Shown piece after piece: positions 49,813-59,056 of a stretch of 64,000 nt of DNA. Below the pieces are notes generated by a model. It saw nothing but the letters and a program-made list of their open reading frames with translations. It ran no database searches and was not told where the DNA came from. Origin of the DNA: an uncultured Bacteroidales bacterium (lineage in GTDB: Bacteria > Bacteroidota > Bacteroidia > Bacteroidales > UBA4417); the NCBI GenBank assembly GCA_903879715.1, contig CAIRMR010000030.1:1-64000 (forward strand), written 5' to 3'. The position numbers were made by a program, and so were the translations under genes. Position 1 is the stretch's first letter. Each line of letters begins with the position of its first letter.

Positions 49813-50502
49813 ATGAAAAATTATGCCATTATAGTCGCCGGCGGAACCGGAAGCCGAATGAAAGGTGTTGTTCCAAAGCAGTTTATGCTGTTAAACGGCA
49901 AACCTGTTATTTTGTTTTCCATTGAAGCGTTCCATTCCTATGATCCTTCGATTGAGATTATCCTCGTTATACACCCTGATTATTTGTCGCTCTGGAAGCA
50001 GCTAACCAGGGAATTCAAAATATCCATTCCTTTCAAAGTTGTTGAAGGAGGCAGAACCCGTTTTGATTCAGTGAGAAATGGATTGAAACTAGTTAATGAT
50101 GCAGGTTTTGTTGCGGTTCATGATGCTGCAAGGCCTGTGATAAACTCCGATTTTTTAAAAAACTTATTTGCAGCTGCTTCAGCTTACGGTTCTGCAATTC
50201 CTGTTGTGCCAATAACTGATACAATACGAATTATTGATGGCGATACTTCTCACCAACAGGACCGTACATTTTTACGTGCCATACAAACGCCACAGGTTTT
50301 TAAAGTTTCGGAATTGCAGCGAGCTTATATGCAACTGTATCAGCCAGATTTTACTGATGATGGATCGGTAATGGAATCTGCCGGATTTCCCGTGCATCTG
50401 GCGGAAGGCAAAAGAGAAAATATAAAAATCACTCATTTGGAGGATATTGCGGTGGCGGAAGTTCTGATAAAGAATTTAACCACGGAGGCACGGAGGACAT
50501 AG
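49813..50502 (+). CDS. ispD: 2-C-methyl-D-erythritol 4-phosphate cytidylyltransferase
   Basis: The 229-residue enzyme joins CTP to MEP in the non-mevalonate isoprenoid pathway. Visible: IIVAGGTGSRMKGVVPKQFMLLNGKPV (CTP loop, residues 6-32), VVEGGRTRFDSVRNGL (about 76-91), VAVHDAARPVI (about 98-108), PVTDTIR-like PITDTIRII and QTPQVFK (about 160-166), DDGSVMESAGFPVHLAEGKRENIKIT. The last seven residues and the stop codon come from an ACCACGGAGGCACGGAGG repeat, so the native end was probably changed. No RBS; no operon partners. Confidence 0.94.
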   Translation: MKNYAIIVAGGTGSRMKGVVPKQFMLLNGKPVILFSIEAFHSYDPSIEIILVIHPDYLSLWKQLTREFKISIPFKVVEGGRTRFDSVRNGLKLVNDAGFVAVHDAARPVINSDFLKNLFAAASAYGSAIPVVPITDTIRIIDGDTSHQQDRTFLRAIQTPQVFKVSELQRAYMQLYQPDFTDDGSVMESAGFPVHLAEGKRENIKITHLEDIAVAEVLIKNLTTEARRT

Positions 50503-50588
50503 AGAAACACGGAAGTAATCATTTTGGACTTTTGTATCTTTTACCAAGAAAACCACTAAGGCACTAAGAACACTAAGAAACACTGAGG
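50479..50588. repeat. ACCACGGAGGCAC-type dispersed repeats, copies 2 and 3
   Basis: Copy 2 (50479-50510) forms the 3' end of ispD. Copy 3 (about 50549-50588: ACCACTAAGGCACTAAGAA, CACTAAGAAACACTGAGG) lies behind it. Confidence 0.7.
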
Positions 50589-50647
50589 ATTTCTGTACAG
50601 CAATTCTTCCTTTTATCGCAAAAATAATTAAATCCGTTCTTTCAGCG

Positions 50648-51805
50648 TTATCCGCGTTCCATTCCTTTATTTGAAACCCGCCGGCCCTTCCATTCATACT
50701 TCCCGATATTTCCTGCAATTCCGATCAGAAGAGTATAAACCGCATTCAATAACTCCATAAGAGGGAATAAAGCTATTAACGGCCTGCTCTTTTGCAATCG
50801 GCTATAACTCAGCATTAATGGTAAATCGATTATCATTTTAATAACGTATAATCCCAAAAAGAGTTTAAAAAATCCGGGATTAACAATTGCTGCCAAACCT
50901 GTTAAAACCAGCCATCCATTAGTAAGGAAAACCAGTATTGACGATATAATCAGTGTAGGGTCCGTATACCCGCGGCTTTTGGAAACCCAACGTAAGCGTT
51001 GCTGAATAAACGCCTTGAATCCCAAAATTGCAGGGGTGTAAACAATAGCTTCTTCCGACCTCAAAAATCGTATAGCTTTAGCTCCGAATTTCTTTTTAAT
51101 ACTCGTCATCAAAAACATATCATCACCTGAAGGAAACTGCATATTCCCTGTAAATCCTCCGCAGCTATCGTAAGCCTGCCGGGTGAAAGCTATATTTGCT
51201 CCATTAGCAAGAATAGGAAAACCCACGCTACACGATCCTGCTGCTGCTGATATAAGACTAATAAATTCTAATGACTGAAGTTTGCCAAAAAAGCTACCGC
51301 CATCTGTCATACTTACCGGACCGAGTATCATCTGTGGGTGATGTTCGGCAAAGTATGAAGCCAGTGTTAAAATCCACTTGTTGCCTGCAATACAGTCGGC
51401 ATCTGTAATTACAATCAGTTCGCCTTTTAATGCCTGGATTCCCTGATTTATCGCTGCTTTTTTCCCGGAACCTTCATCTTCTGTTAATTTGATTAATTTC
51501 AGATTTTGTGTTTCTTTACTCTTAGCGATGAATTCTTCAACCAAACTTGAAGTATTATCGGAGGAGTGATCGTCAACAATAATAATTTCAAGCAGGTGCA
51601 AAGGATAATCTTGTGCCAGCAAGCTGTTGAGCAGCATTTCAATATTCCCGGCTTCATTGCGCGCTGCAACAATAATACTCACTTTAATTGTGGGCAACGA
51701 ATCGTTTTTTTTGAAACCTTTTAATTTCAGCCAACCTATAGTAATGGCTGTGATCAAAAAAGCGTATCCAACAAAAACGATAACGGATATCAATAGGAAA
51801 ATCAT
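50648..51805 (-). CDS. family 2 glycosyltransferase, membrane-bound
   Basis: The 385-residue protein has one membrane helix at its start (MIFLLISVIVFVGYAFLITAITIG), a GT-A domain (about residues 40-270) and three or four helices at the end. The GT2 motifs are KVSIIVAARNEAGNIEMLL, IIVDDHSSDNT, VITDADCI (DxD type), FPSGDDMFL and the processive-type QQRLRWVSKSRG, suggesting a polymerising or lipid-linked sugar transferase. The last ten residues may come from repeat DNA. Its start overlaps the stop of the following minus-strand gene by four bases, so the two form an operon. Confidence 0.88.
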   Translation of the reverse strand: MIFLLISVIVFVGYAFLITAITIGWLKLKGFKKNDSLPTIKVSIIVAARNEAGNIEMLLNSLLAQDYPLHLLEIIIVDDHSSDNTSSLVEEFIAKSKETQNLKLIKLTEDEGSGKKAAINQGIQALKGELIVITDADCIAGNKWILTLASYFAEHHPQMILGPVSMTDGGSFFGKLQSLEFISLISAAAGSCSVGFPILANGANIAFTRQAYDSCGGFTGNMQFPSGDDMFLMTSIKKKFGAKAIRFLRSEEAIVYTPAILGFKAFIQQRLRWVSKSRGYTDPTLIISSILVFLTNGWLVLTGLAAIVNPGFFKLFLGLYVIKMIIDLPLMLSYSRLQKSRPLIALFPLMELLNAVYTLLIGIAGNIGKYEWKGRRVSNKGMERG

Positions 51806-52812
51806 CGCCGGAAGAATTTTAATCTGAAAATAACCAGTACGCCTGCCAGTGATGGAACAGCGATATTTAAAAACCAGATCAAAGTGGATGCCGAAACTAC
51901 TGCAAGTGTTGCTTCCGCATTCAAAACACCCGTTCCGTTAATCAATCCAAAAAGAAAGACAGAAACAGAGCCACGTATGCCAAGTTCAGTTAAAGCCACT
52001 GTGGGGATTGCCGCCAAAACAAGGTAAATAACCGGTATCACCAGCAAACATTGAAGCGCCGTAAAATTCAATCCCATTAAAACTATCGCGAGGTAAAACT
52101 GGGTTGAAAAGACAATGTATCTAACCGCACTTAGCAATATCGTTTTTAGTAACAAAGGTTTCGGGCAATCAGCTATAGCATCAATGCTACTACTGATTCT
52201 TTTAGAATATTTTTCAGGAATAAGAATTGAAATACGGTGTAATGCTGAAATATTAAAAAAGACAAAAACAGAAAAGACAGACAAAGTAACCAGCGTAAAT
52301 GAAAATCCTGTCACAAGCCAGGTGCTGTCATACATGAGTGATGTCAGGTATCCTGGAGCCAAAAACAGGTAAGCAAATGTTCCAAAAACAACAGTCACAA
52401 GCAGCTGGCTGAAACTGCCGACAATCGTGAGTAAAATTGCTTTAAGCGGATCAGTTCTTTTTAGGATAAAAACCCTGCCCATAAATTCGCCTACCCTGTT
52501 TGGTGTAAATATACTTACCGCAAGCCCTCCGAGGATCGCTTCGTATGAAGTTACAAAGCTTACCTTTTCAGCCTGATTTATTAACAATCTCCATTTTTGT
52601 GATTCAATTCCCCAGTTGATAATCATTAGAAATACCAGTGCAGCGGAAATATAGATTACATTTTTACCACTGAGAACCGAGTCAAAGAACGTGTTCACCT
52701 GCCCTGCAGGAAGTGCGTAAATGCGGTATAAAATATACGAAAGTGACAAGGCGGCAATAATAAGCCGTGTGGCAATATCCAGCGTTTTTCGTACTTTTGG
52801 TGTTAGGATCAA
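51802..52812 (-). CDS. lysylphosphatidylglycerol synthase-type transmembrane protein (flippase-like)
   Basis: The 336-residue protein has about eight or nine membrane helices. It contains GGLAVSIFTPNRVGEFMGRVFIL (about residues 93-115) and IPTVALTELGIRGSVSVFLFG (about 270-290), the two conserved patches of the LPG_synthase_TM/UPF0104 family, thought to move lipids or lipid-linked sugars. No aminoacyl-transferase domain is attached. It is upstream of and overlaps the glycosyltransferase gene, suggesting a joint step in envelope glycolipid synthesis. Confidence 0.85.
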   Translation of the reverse strand: MILTPKVRKTLDIATRLIIAALSLSYILYRIYALPAGQVNTFFDSVLSGKNVIYISAALVFLMIINWGIESQKWRLLINQAEKVSFVTSYEAILGGLAVSIFTPNRVGEFMGRVFILKRTDPLKAILLTIVGSFSQLLVTVVFGTFAYLFLAPGYLTSLMYDSTWLVTGFSFTLVTLSVFSVFVFFNISALHRISILIPEKYSKRISSSIDAIADCPKPLLLKTILLSAVRYIVFSTQFYLAIVLMGLNFTALQCLLVIPVIYLVLAAIPTVALTELGIRGSVSVFLFGLINGTGVLNAEATLAVVSASTLIWFLNIAVPSLAGVLVIFRLKFFRR

Positions 52813-52949
52813 TGGAGTGGTTAGGTTTTAGGGGTTAGGTTTTAGGGGCCAGCTATCAAAATATCCGGTACCGATGCTGGCACATGGAACCCGGAACCTG
52901 GAACTTTTCATTAACTCATTTTTAAAATTACAACATAATTTTCAGAACT

Positions 52950-53501
52950 TTGGCAAGCGAACGCATCATATTAGGCATAGACCCGGGAACCAATATCATG
53001 GGATTCGGTTTAATTTTGGATAAAGGTAAGAAAATTGAGCTGATTGCACTCGATGTGATTAAACTTGATCACCTGGATTCGCATCCCCTGAAACTGAAAT
53101 CCATTTTTGAAAAAGTTCTTGGCCTTATAGACCAGTACCATCCCGATGAAGTAGCCCTGGAAGCGCCATTTTTTGGTAAAAATGTTCAGAGCATGCTTAA
53201 GCTCGGCAGGGCACAAGGTGTCGCCATGGCAGCCGCACTCTATCGCGATTTACCTATTTTTGAATATTCGCCTCGTAAAGTTAAACAATCCATTACCGGG
53301 CATGGAAATGCATCAAAAGAGCAGGTTTCGGCGATGATAAACCGGCTGGTTACAATTGCTGAGCAGCCCAAATACTTCGATGCCACCGATGCAGTGGCTG
53401 TAGCTTGTTGCCATTATTTCCAGCGAACAGCCGAAGGACCAGCTACCAGTTATACGGGATGGGGAGCGTTTGTAAGCAATAATCCGGGAAGGGTGAAGTG
53501 A
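52950..53501 (+). CDS. ruvC: Holliday junction resolvase RuvC
   Basis: The 183-residue nuclease cuts four-way DNA junctions with RuvAB. Catalytic acids are in ILGIDPGTN (D11), VALEAPFFGKNVQSMLKLGRAQGVAM (Glu near 69-72) and the C-terminal DATDAVAVACCH (last Asp pair). Start is TTG at 52950; no ATG fits, and the first strand begins four codons later. Single gene. Confidence 0.94.
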   Translation: MASERIILGIDPGTNIMGFGLILDKGKKIELIALDVIKLDHLDSHPLKLKSIFEKVLGLIDQYHPDEVALEAPFFGKNVQSMLKLGRAQGVAMAAALYRDLPIFEYSPRKVKQSITGHGNASKEQVSAMINRLVTIAEQPKYFDATDAVAVACCHYFQRTAEGPATSYTGWGAFVSNNPGRVK

Positions 53502-53504
53502 AAA

Positions 53505-53650
53505 TTGTCGGATGTTCGATGTCGGATGTCGGATCAAAAGAAAAACCTGCATGTAATCAGAAATAGGAATAGTAGACTACTAAGAAACAGTTAATTTTAT
53601 CAGAGAATTTGTCCAACTATTTTCGATTAACTATTTTCGATTAACTCCGA
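53505..53650. repeat. short tandem repeats behind ruvC
   Basis: GTCGGATGTTCGATGTCGGATG units (53507-53535) and ACTATTTTCGATTA units (53615-53645) fill the gap between ruvC and the next gene. Confidence 0.6.
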
Positions 53651-53654
53651 AAAG

Positions 53655-54830
53655 TTACATCAACTTCTGATACGCCTGCCACCAACGGTCAGGGATTTCA
53701 TCTGCCAGAGCGGTTTGATAATCGGCAGCGGAACATGGAACAATATAATGGCGGCGGTACTTTTCGCGAATATTATCCGAGCATTTTATCTCCATCCACC
53801 AGCGTTCAGTGGGCTTGCTTTTATAAAAAACTATTCCATCATCAAAATCAGTAACCTGCACCGTATACCGTATATAATTTTCGGCACCCGTCGAAGGATG
53901 ATCATCCTGGCGGTGATAAAAACCATCAATAAAATACCATATCATTTGTGCCAGCAAGTGAGCTGTTTGCCCGTTGCGATCAAGTGCGGGATTCATTTCG
54001 AAAAACCCGGCCGAGGTAATCTTGTCACTCATTCCGGCATAACGAACCATCTGGCAGGCTTCCTCGCCATAAAATCCGTTTGGCGTCGCGTTGGCATTTC
54101 CGGGAGCGTCACTCTGCCTGATAGCCGACATATCAAACGAAAACAAATCAGCATTCCGCACAAGCGGTTCAACCTGGCTGATATCACTATGAAGCACACC
54201 CAGGCGGTAAATATCGAAAAACAGGTTACGCATAAGGTCGATGGCACCCTGTTCAACAAAATAGGTCTGATAACCTATGTTGGTATAGTTAAATAAATAA
54301 TTCGGTTTGTGTAGAATAATATGACTCAGGTAAGATCGTGAATTAAGCTGAGCTTCACTTTCACCCAGATCGAAAAGATTATCGACCGCCGCAATATTGA
54401 TAATGTTTTTGCGGTTTTTGTAAGCGCGGTACATGGCATAGGTTAAATCCTGGCCTCCGCCTATAATTACCGGAACAATATTAAGTTCGAGAAGTGTCTC
54501 CACTACAGCTGTTACGGCAAAATAAGTATCTTCAACTGTGTTGCCGCGCATTATATCACCCAGGTCGGCCACGCGGGTTTTATAATCTCCCGGTAAAAGC
54601 CGGTAAAGATATTCCCGCACACTTAACGAAGCCATTCCACAACCCTGGTTATCCACGGCATTGCGGTCTTCATCTACACCAAATATGGCTACTTCAATAT
54701 CCGCAAGTTCTGGAAATCCCTCCTCCTGGTTATGTGTTTCGAAAACCTCACCCAATCGTTTACCTGTATGCGCTGCAACATGCGGCAGAATAATTTCCTG
54801 AACTGGTTTAAAGTAGCTGGAGATATGCAT
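53655..54830 (-). CDS. ureohydrolase (arginase/formimidoylglutamase) family protein with altered metal site
   Basis: The 391-residue protein has the arginase fold order but unusual metal motifs. The standard GGxHS is GGGQDL (residues 124-129), so Gln127 replaces the first His ligand. DAHxD is DNLFD (150-154), with Leu for His. SxDxDxxDP is SFDMSAIRQSDAPG (231-244), with Ser for the second Asp. Family relatives in Bacteroidota are often named formimidoylglutamase. With three ligands lost, hydrolysis of arginine or formimino-glutamate in the normal way is doubtful. An N-terminal extension of about 45 residues precedes the VAIFGVDEDRNAVDN start. Single gene. Confidence 0.8.
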   Translation of the reverse strand: MHISSYFKPVQEIILPHVAAHTGKRLGEVFETHNQEEGFPELADIEVAIFGVDEDRNAVDNQGCGMASLSVREYLYRLLPGDYKTRVADLGDIMRGNTVEDTYFAVTAVVETLLELNIVPVIIGGGQDLTYAMYRAYKNRKNIINIAAVDNLFDLGESEAQLNSRSYLSHIILHKPNYLFNYTNIGYQTYFVEQGAIDLMRNLFFDIYRLGVLHSDISQVEPLVRNADLFSFDMSAIRQSDAPGNANATPNGFYGEEACQMVRYAGMSDKITSAGFFEMNPALDRNGQTAHLLAQMIWYFIDGFYHRQDDHPSTGAENYIRYTVQVTDFDDGIVFYKSKPTERWWMEIKCSDNIREKYRRHYIVPCSAADYQTALADEIPDRWWQAYQKLM

Positions 54831-54849
54831 GGTTTTGGGGTTGGGATTT

Positions 54850-54945
54850 AGGTTTAGAGAACGGGAGAAGGGCGAGGGAGCGACTTAGAGACGGAGGGAC
54901 TTAGAGACGGAGGGACGGAGGGATCGGGAGAGGGAGAGAGGGATA
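54850..54945. repeat. purine-rich tandem repeat (ACTTAGAGACGGAGGG units)
   Basis: A 16-base unit ACTTAGAGACGGAGGG occurs twice in a row at about 54886, followed by ACGGAGGG and GGGAGAGGGAGAGAGGG. Behind it (54975-55030) are TTAACCATTTT units. Confidence 0.75.
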
Positions 54946-55040
54946 GGGGTTTTATAGAAAAATGTTCCTTTTACTATTAACCATTTTCCGATTAACTATT
55001 TCCCTGTTAACCATTTTTCTATTAACGATTCAACTAATTC

Positions 55041-57368
55041 CTAAGCTTTCTTCTCTCGTGGAACAAACTTCTTTTTTGACGGGGCCGGAGCGGCATCACC
55101 TAATTTTATACATTCTTCCAGGGTGAGTTGAGCCGGATCAGACCCTTTCGGTATTTTGATGTTGTTCTTTCCTATGGCAATATATGGACCGTAACGGCCA
55201 TTTAGTACAAGTACATCGGGGCGTTCGGTAAAGGATTTGATGGTGCGGTTTGCAGCTTCGGTGCGTTTTGCATCTATGAGTTCGATAGCCCGTTCAATTG
55301 TAATAGTCGCAGGATCATCTGTACTTTTAAGTGAACAGAATTTGGACTGATGCAAAACGTACGGTCCGAAACGGCCAATAGCAACAGTAATATCTGCATC
55401 TTCATACTGACCGAGCAAGCGTGGGAAATCAAACAGTTTTATCGCTTCTTCCAGGGTAATGCTTTCGAGGGTCTGGCCTTTGCGTAACCCCGCAAACTTT
55501 GGTTTATCAGGTGAATCAGTTTCGCCAATCTGAGCAATCGCTCCATACCTTCCAAGTTTTACGTAAATATTCATTCCAGAATTAGGATCTTTACCCAGGA
55601 GTTTTTCGCCTTTGGCTCTTTCACCACTTTCCATGGTTTCGAGCACTTTTTTATGAAACGGAGTATAAAACTCACCAATCATCAGGTTCCAGGCTTTCAG
55701 ACCATCAGCAATTTCATCAAATTCCTTTTCGACGCTGGCGGTAAAATTGTAATCCATAATATCGTCGAAATACTGCTGCAGGAAACGGGTAACCAGTTCG
55801 CCGGTATCGGTCGGAAATAATTTCGATTTTTCGAAACCGAATTTTTCGTGCTTTACCGTTTCCTTGATTTTACCGTCTTTCAGCATCAGTTGTTTGATAT
55901 CGCGGGTACTTCCGTCGCGATCTTCTTTTACAACATATTCGCGTTTAATGATAGTTGAAATGGTTGGTGCATACGTTGAAGGACGTCCGATTCCCAGTTC
56001 TTCAAGTTTCTTCACAAGACTGGCCTCAGTATACCGCGGCTGGCTGGTGGTAAACTTCTGAACAGCTTCAATATACTGCATCCCAAGTTTTTCGCCTTTT
56101 TTAACAGGAGGCAAAAGTCCTTCGGTCTGTTCGGTATCATCGTCGGTCGATTCCATATAAACTTTCAGGAATCCATCAAATTTTATCACTTCGCCCAGCG
56201 CAACAAATTGTTCTTTACTGTTCGAAAGATCGATATTAATATTTGTCTTTTCGAGAATGGCATCTGCCATTTGTGAAGCTATGGTACGTTTCCAGATCAG
56301 GTCGTAAAGACGTTTCTGAGATGCGTCGCCTTCGACAGTAACCTGGTTCATATAGGCAGGACGAATGGCTTCGTGAGCTTCCTGTGCCCCTTTGCTTTTC
56401 GTGGCAAACTGACGTGATTTGTGATACTCAGGGCCAAATTGCTTTGTAATTTCTTCCTTCGCCAGTCCCAGCGCGGTTTGCGACAGGTTGACGGAGTCGG
56501 TACGCATATAAGTGATTTTTCCACTTTCATAAAGTTGCTGGGCAACAGTCATGGTGCGGCTTACTGAGAAACCCAGTTTGCGGCTGGCTTCCTGCTGTAA
56601 GGTAGATGTTGTGAAAGGAGGTGCAGGTGAACGTTTGCCCGGTTTTTTGTCAACATCGGCAACCGAAAAGGCTGCTATGCTGCATAATGTCAGGAAATCG
56701 TGAGCTTCTTCAAGCGTAGGGAATCTTTTAGGAAGATCGGCTTTAAACGTTGCGTTTCCTTTATCGTTATTCACTTCGAACAAGCCACTGACTTTGTACG
56801 AAAAGGTTGATTCGAACTTGCGTATATCTTCCTCGCGTTCAACAATAAGACGTACAGCCACACTTTGTACCCGTCCGGCTGAAAGCGATGGCTTAACTTT
56901 TTTCCAAAGTATAGGGGATAATTCAAATCCAACCAGCCTGTCGAGAACGCGTCGTGCCTGCTGGGCATTGACCAGGTTCTGATCAATGCGTCGTGGTGTT
57001 TTTATAGCTTCGGTAATCGCGGATTTTGTAATTTCATGAAATACAATCCTGTTTGTTTTTAAAGGATCCAGGTTCAGAACCTCAGCAAGGTGCCACGAAA
57101 TGGCTTCTCCTTCGCGGTCCTCGTCAGTTGCGAGCCAAACAGTTTCGCAACCATCGGCCAGTTTCTTCAATTCGGCAATCACCTTCTTTTTATCAGGCAT
57201 CACTTCATACACCGGCTTGAATTGGTTATTTACCTCAATACCAAGCTCTTTGGTCGAAAGATCACGAACATGGCCGAAACTGGATTTCACAATAAAATCC
57301 TTCCCCAGGTATCCTTCGATGGTTTTGGCCTTAGCCGGTGACTCAACAATTACAAGATTTTTACTCAT
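55041..57368 (-). CDS. topA: DNA topoisomerase I
   Basis: The 775-residue type IA enzyme relaxes negative supercoils. The Toprim domain comes first (LVIVESPAKAKTIEGYLGKDF, residues 5-25; acidic DEDREGEA near 80-87), then the arch with GRVQSVAVRLIVERE, and the active-site region with KITYMRTDSVNLS, catalytic Tyr near residue 289. Past residue 590 it has three C-terminal repeats beginning RYGAIAQIG, RFGPYVLHQ and RYGPYIAIG instead of Cys4 zinc fingers, then a basic tail (SKKKFVPREKKA). Length is normal for the phylum. Confidence 0.96.
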   Translation of the reverse strand: MSKNLVIVESPAKAKTIEGYLGKDFIVKSSFGHVRDLSTKELGIEVNNQFKPVYEVMPDKKKVIAELKKLADGCETVWLATDEDREGEAISWHLAEVLNLDPLKTNRIVFHEITKSAITEAIKTPRRIDQNLVNAQQARRVLDRLVGFELSPILWKKVKPSLSAGRVQSVAVRLIVEREEDIRKFESTFSYKVSGLFEVNNDKGNATFKADLPKRFPTLEEAHDFLTLCSIAAFSVADVDKKPGKRSPAPPFTTSTLQQEASRKLGFSVSRTMTVAQQLYESGKITYMRTDSVNLSQTALGLAKEEITKQFGPEYHKSRQFATKSKGAQEAHEAIRPAYMNQVTVEGDASQKRLYDLIWKRTIASQMADAILEKTNINIDLSNSKEQFVALGEVIKFDGFLKVYMESTDDDTEQTEGLLPPVKKGEKLGMQYIEAVQKFTTSQPRYTEASLVKKLEELGIGRPSTYAPTISTIIKREYVVKEDRDGSTRDIKQLMLKDGKIKETVKHEKFGFEKSKLFPTDTGELVTRFLQQYFDDIMDYNFTASVEKEFDEIADGLKAWNLMIGEFYTPFHKKVLETMESGERAKGEKLLGKDPNSGMNIYVKLGRYGAIAQIGETDSPDKPKFAGLRKGQTLESITLEEAIKLFDFPRLLGQYEDADITVAIGRFGPYVLHQSKFCSLKSTDDPATITIERAIELIDAKRTEAANRTIKSFTERPDVLVLNGRYGPYIAIGKNNIKIPKGSDPAQLTLEECIKLGDAAPAPSKKKFVPREKKA

Positions 57369-57564
57369 ATATTTAAAATTAATTTCAGAAAATCGGCTGC
57401 AAAGTAACGCAATATAATTACAACTGAGCGGACATTTTGTTATTTACTCCTTAATATAATCATATAATATACACAAAACAGTGAATCATTTTAAACATTT
57501 ATTTTTTAACTATATGTCTGATTAACTGATATTTATTGATTGAATTTCGTGATTGAATTTGTTG

Positions 57565-57572
57565 TAATTTTG
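57565..57572 (+). promoter_or_regulatory. -7 promoter box of miaB
   Basis: TAATTTTG fits TAnnTTTG; transcription would begin near 57579. Confidence 0.6.
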
Positions 57573-57619
57573 CATCCCCAAAAAAATTGTGTGTTTACCT
57601 AAATTTTCGTATTTATACT

Positions 57620-58951
57620 GTGGAAAATAAGAAGAAAGCCTATATAGAGACCTACGGATGCCAGATGAATTTTTCGGATAGTGAGATTGTAGCATCCATA
57701 CTTGAAACTCAGAATTACGAATCAACAACTGATATAAAAGCTGCTGACCTGATTTTACTGAATACCTGTTCGATACGCGATAACGCCGAACAACGGGTAC
57801 GCAACCGCCTCAACGAACTTCATGCTTTGAAACGTAAGCATCCCGGCCTGGTTATCGGACTATTGGGTTGCATGGCTGAGCGGCTGAAAGATAAACTTCT
57901 GGAAGAAGAACGCCATATCGATCTGATCGTTGGCCCTGACGGATACCGGCAGTTGCCTCAATTACTTGAGCAGGTTGAAAGCGGACAAAAAGCAATCAAC
58001 GTGTTACTTTCGGCCGATGAAACCTATGCTGATATTAATCCTGTTCGCACAGGCGGAAGCAGTGTTACGGCATATATCAGTATCATGCGTGGATGCGAAA
58101 ATTTCTGCACCTATTGTGTTGTGCCTTATACACGTGGTAAGGAACGCAGCCGCAATCCGCATACAATTCTTAAAGAAGCAAAGGAGCTTTTTGAGCAGGG
58201 ATTTCGTGAGGTTACTCTGCTTGGGCAGAATGTAAACTCGTATCACGGGGAAGAAAACGGAAAACCACTGGATTTTCCTGCTTTGCTCGAACAAGTGGCT
58301 TCGATAAACCCATTGCTTCGGGTTCGGTTTGCAACTTCGCACCCGAAAGATATTTCGGATAATTTGCTGGAAGTTATAGCTGCGCATGAAAACATCTGCA
58401 AATCCATCCATCTTCCGATACAGTCGGGCAGCACAAAAATGCTGGGCATGATGAAACGCAGCTATACCCGCGACTGGTATATGGATAGAATTGCGGCCAT
58501 TCGCAGAATTATTCCGGGTTGTGCAATAACAACAGATATTATTGCCGGGTTCTGCTCCGAAACAGAGGAGGACCACAGGGAAACCATTTCGGCCATGCGC
58601 GAAGTCGGATACGATTATGCCTATATGTTCAAGTATTCGGAGCGCCCTAATACCATCGCAGCCAGGAAATATCCTGACGATGTACCTGAACAAGTGAAGA
58701 GTCGCCGCCTCGATGAGATCATTTCTTTACAGCAGGAACTCTCTCTGAAAAGCAATAAACTTGAAATCGGTAAAGAATATGAAGTACTTTCCGAAGGTGT
58801 TTCGAAGCGCTCGGATCAACAACTTTTTGGCCGCACAAGTCAGAACAAAGTAGTTGTATTCCCCCGTGATTCCTTTAATCCGGGCGATTACGCGAGGGTT
58901 AAAATTATATCCTGCACAGCCGCAACACTCAGGGGAGAACTGATCAAATAA
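57620..58951 (+). CDS. miaB: tRNA-2-methylthio-N6-dimethylallyladenosine synthase MiaB
   Basis: The 443-residue radical SAM enzyme adds a methylthio group to A37 of tRNAs. The N-terminal cluster Cys residues are in AYIETYGCQMNFSDSE, LNTCSIRDNAEQRV and IGLLGCMAERL. The radical SAM cluster is MRGCENFCTYCVVPYTRG. A TRAM domain ends the protein. A GTG at 57620 is preferred because family similarity starts there; an in-frame TTG at 57587, right behind the promoter, would add 11 residues. Confidence 0.94.
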   Translation: MENKKKAYIETYGCQMNFSDSEIVASILETQNYESTTDIKAADLILLNTCSIRDNAEQRVRNRLNELHALKRKHPGLVIGLLGCMAERLKDKLLEEERHIDLIVGPDGYRQLPQLLEQVESGQKAINVLLSADETYADINPVRTGGSSVTAYISIMRGCENFCTYCVVPYTRGKERSRNPHTILKEAKELFEQGFREVTLLGQNVNSYHGEENGKPLDFPALLEQVASINPLLRVRFATSHPKDISDNLLEVIAAHENICKSIHLPIQSGSTKMLGMMKRSYTRDWYMDRIAAIRRIIPGCAITTDIIAGFCSETEEDHRETISAMREVGYDYAYMFKYSERPNTIAARKYPDDVPEQVKSRRLDEIISLQQELSLKSNKLEIGKEYEVLSEGVSKRSDQQLFGRTSQNKVVVFPRDSFNPGDYARVKIISCTAATLRGELIK

Positions 58952-59007
58952 TTGTTTTCGCATAGATAAAGCTGGACCTGAAGATAAATATTTATCCTAA
59001 ATTATTA

Positions 59008-59015
59008 TATCTTTG
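59008..59015 (+). promoter_or_regulatory. -7 promoter box of the polysaccharide export operon
   Basis: TATCTTTG precedes the export gene; transcript start near 59022. Confidence 0.6.
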
Positions 59016-59056
59016 CTTTTTAGTGCTAATATATGCTACTCTATAAAAATTTACTT

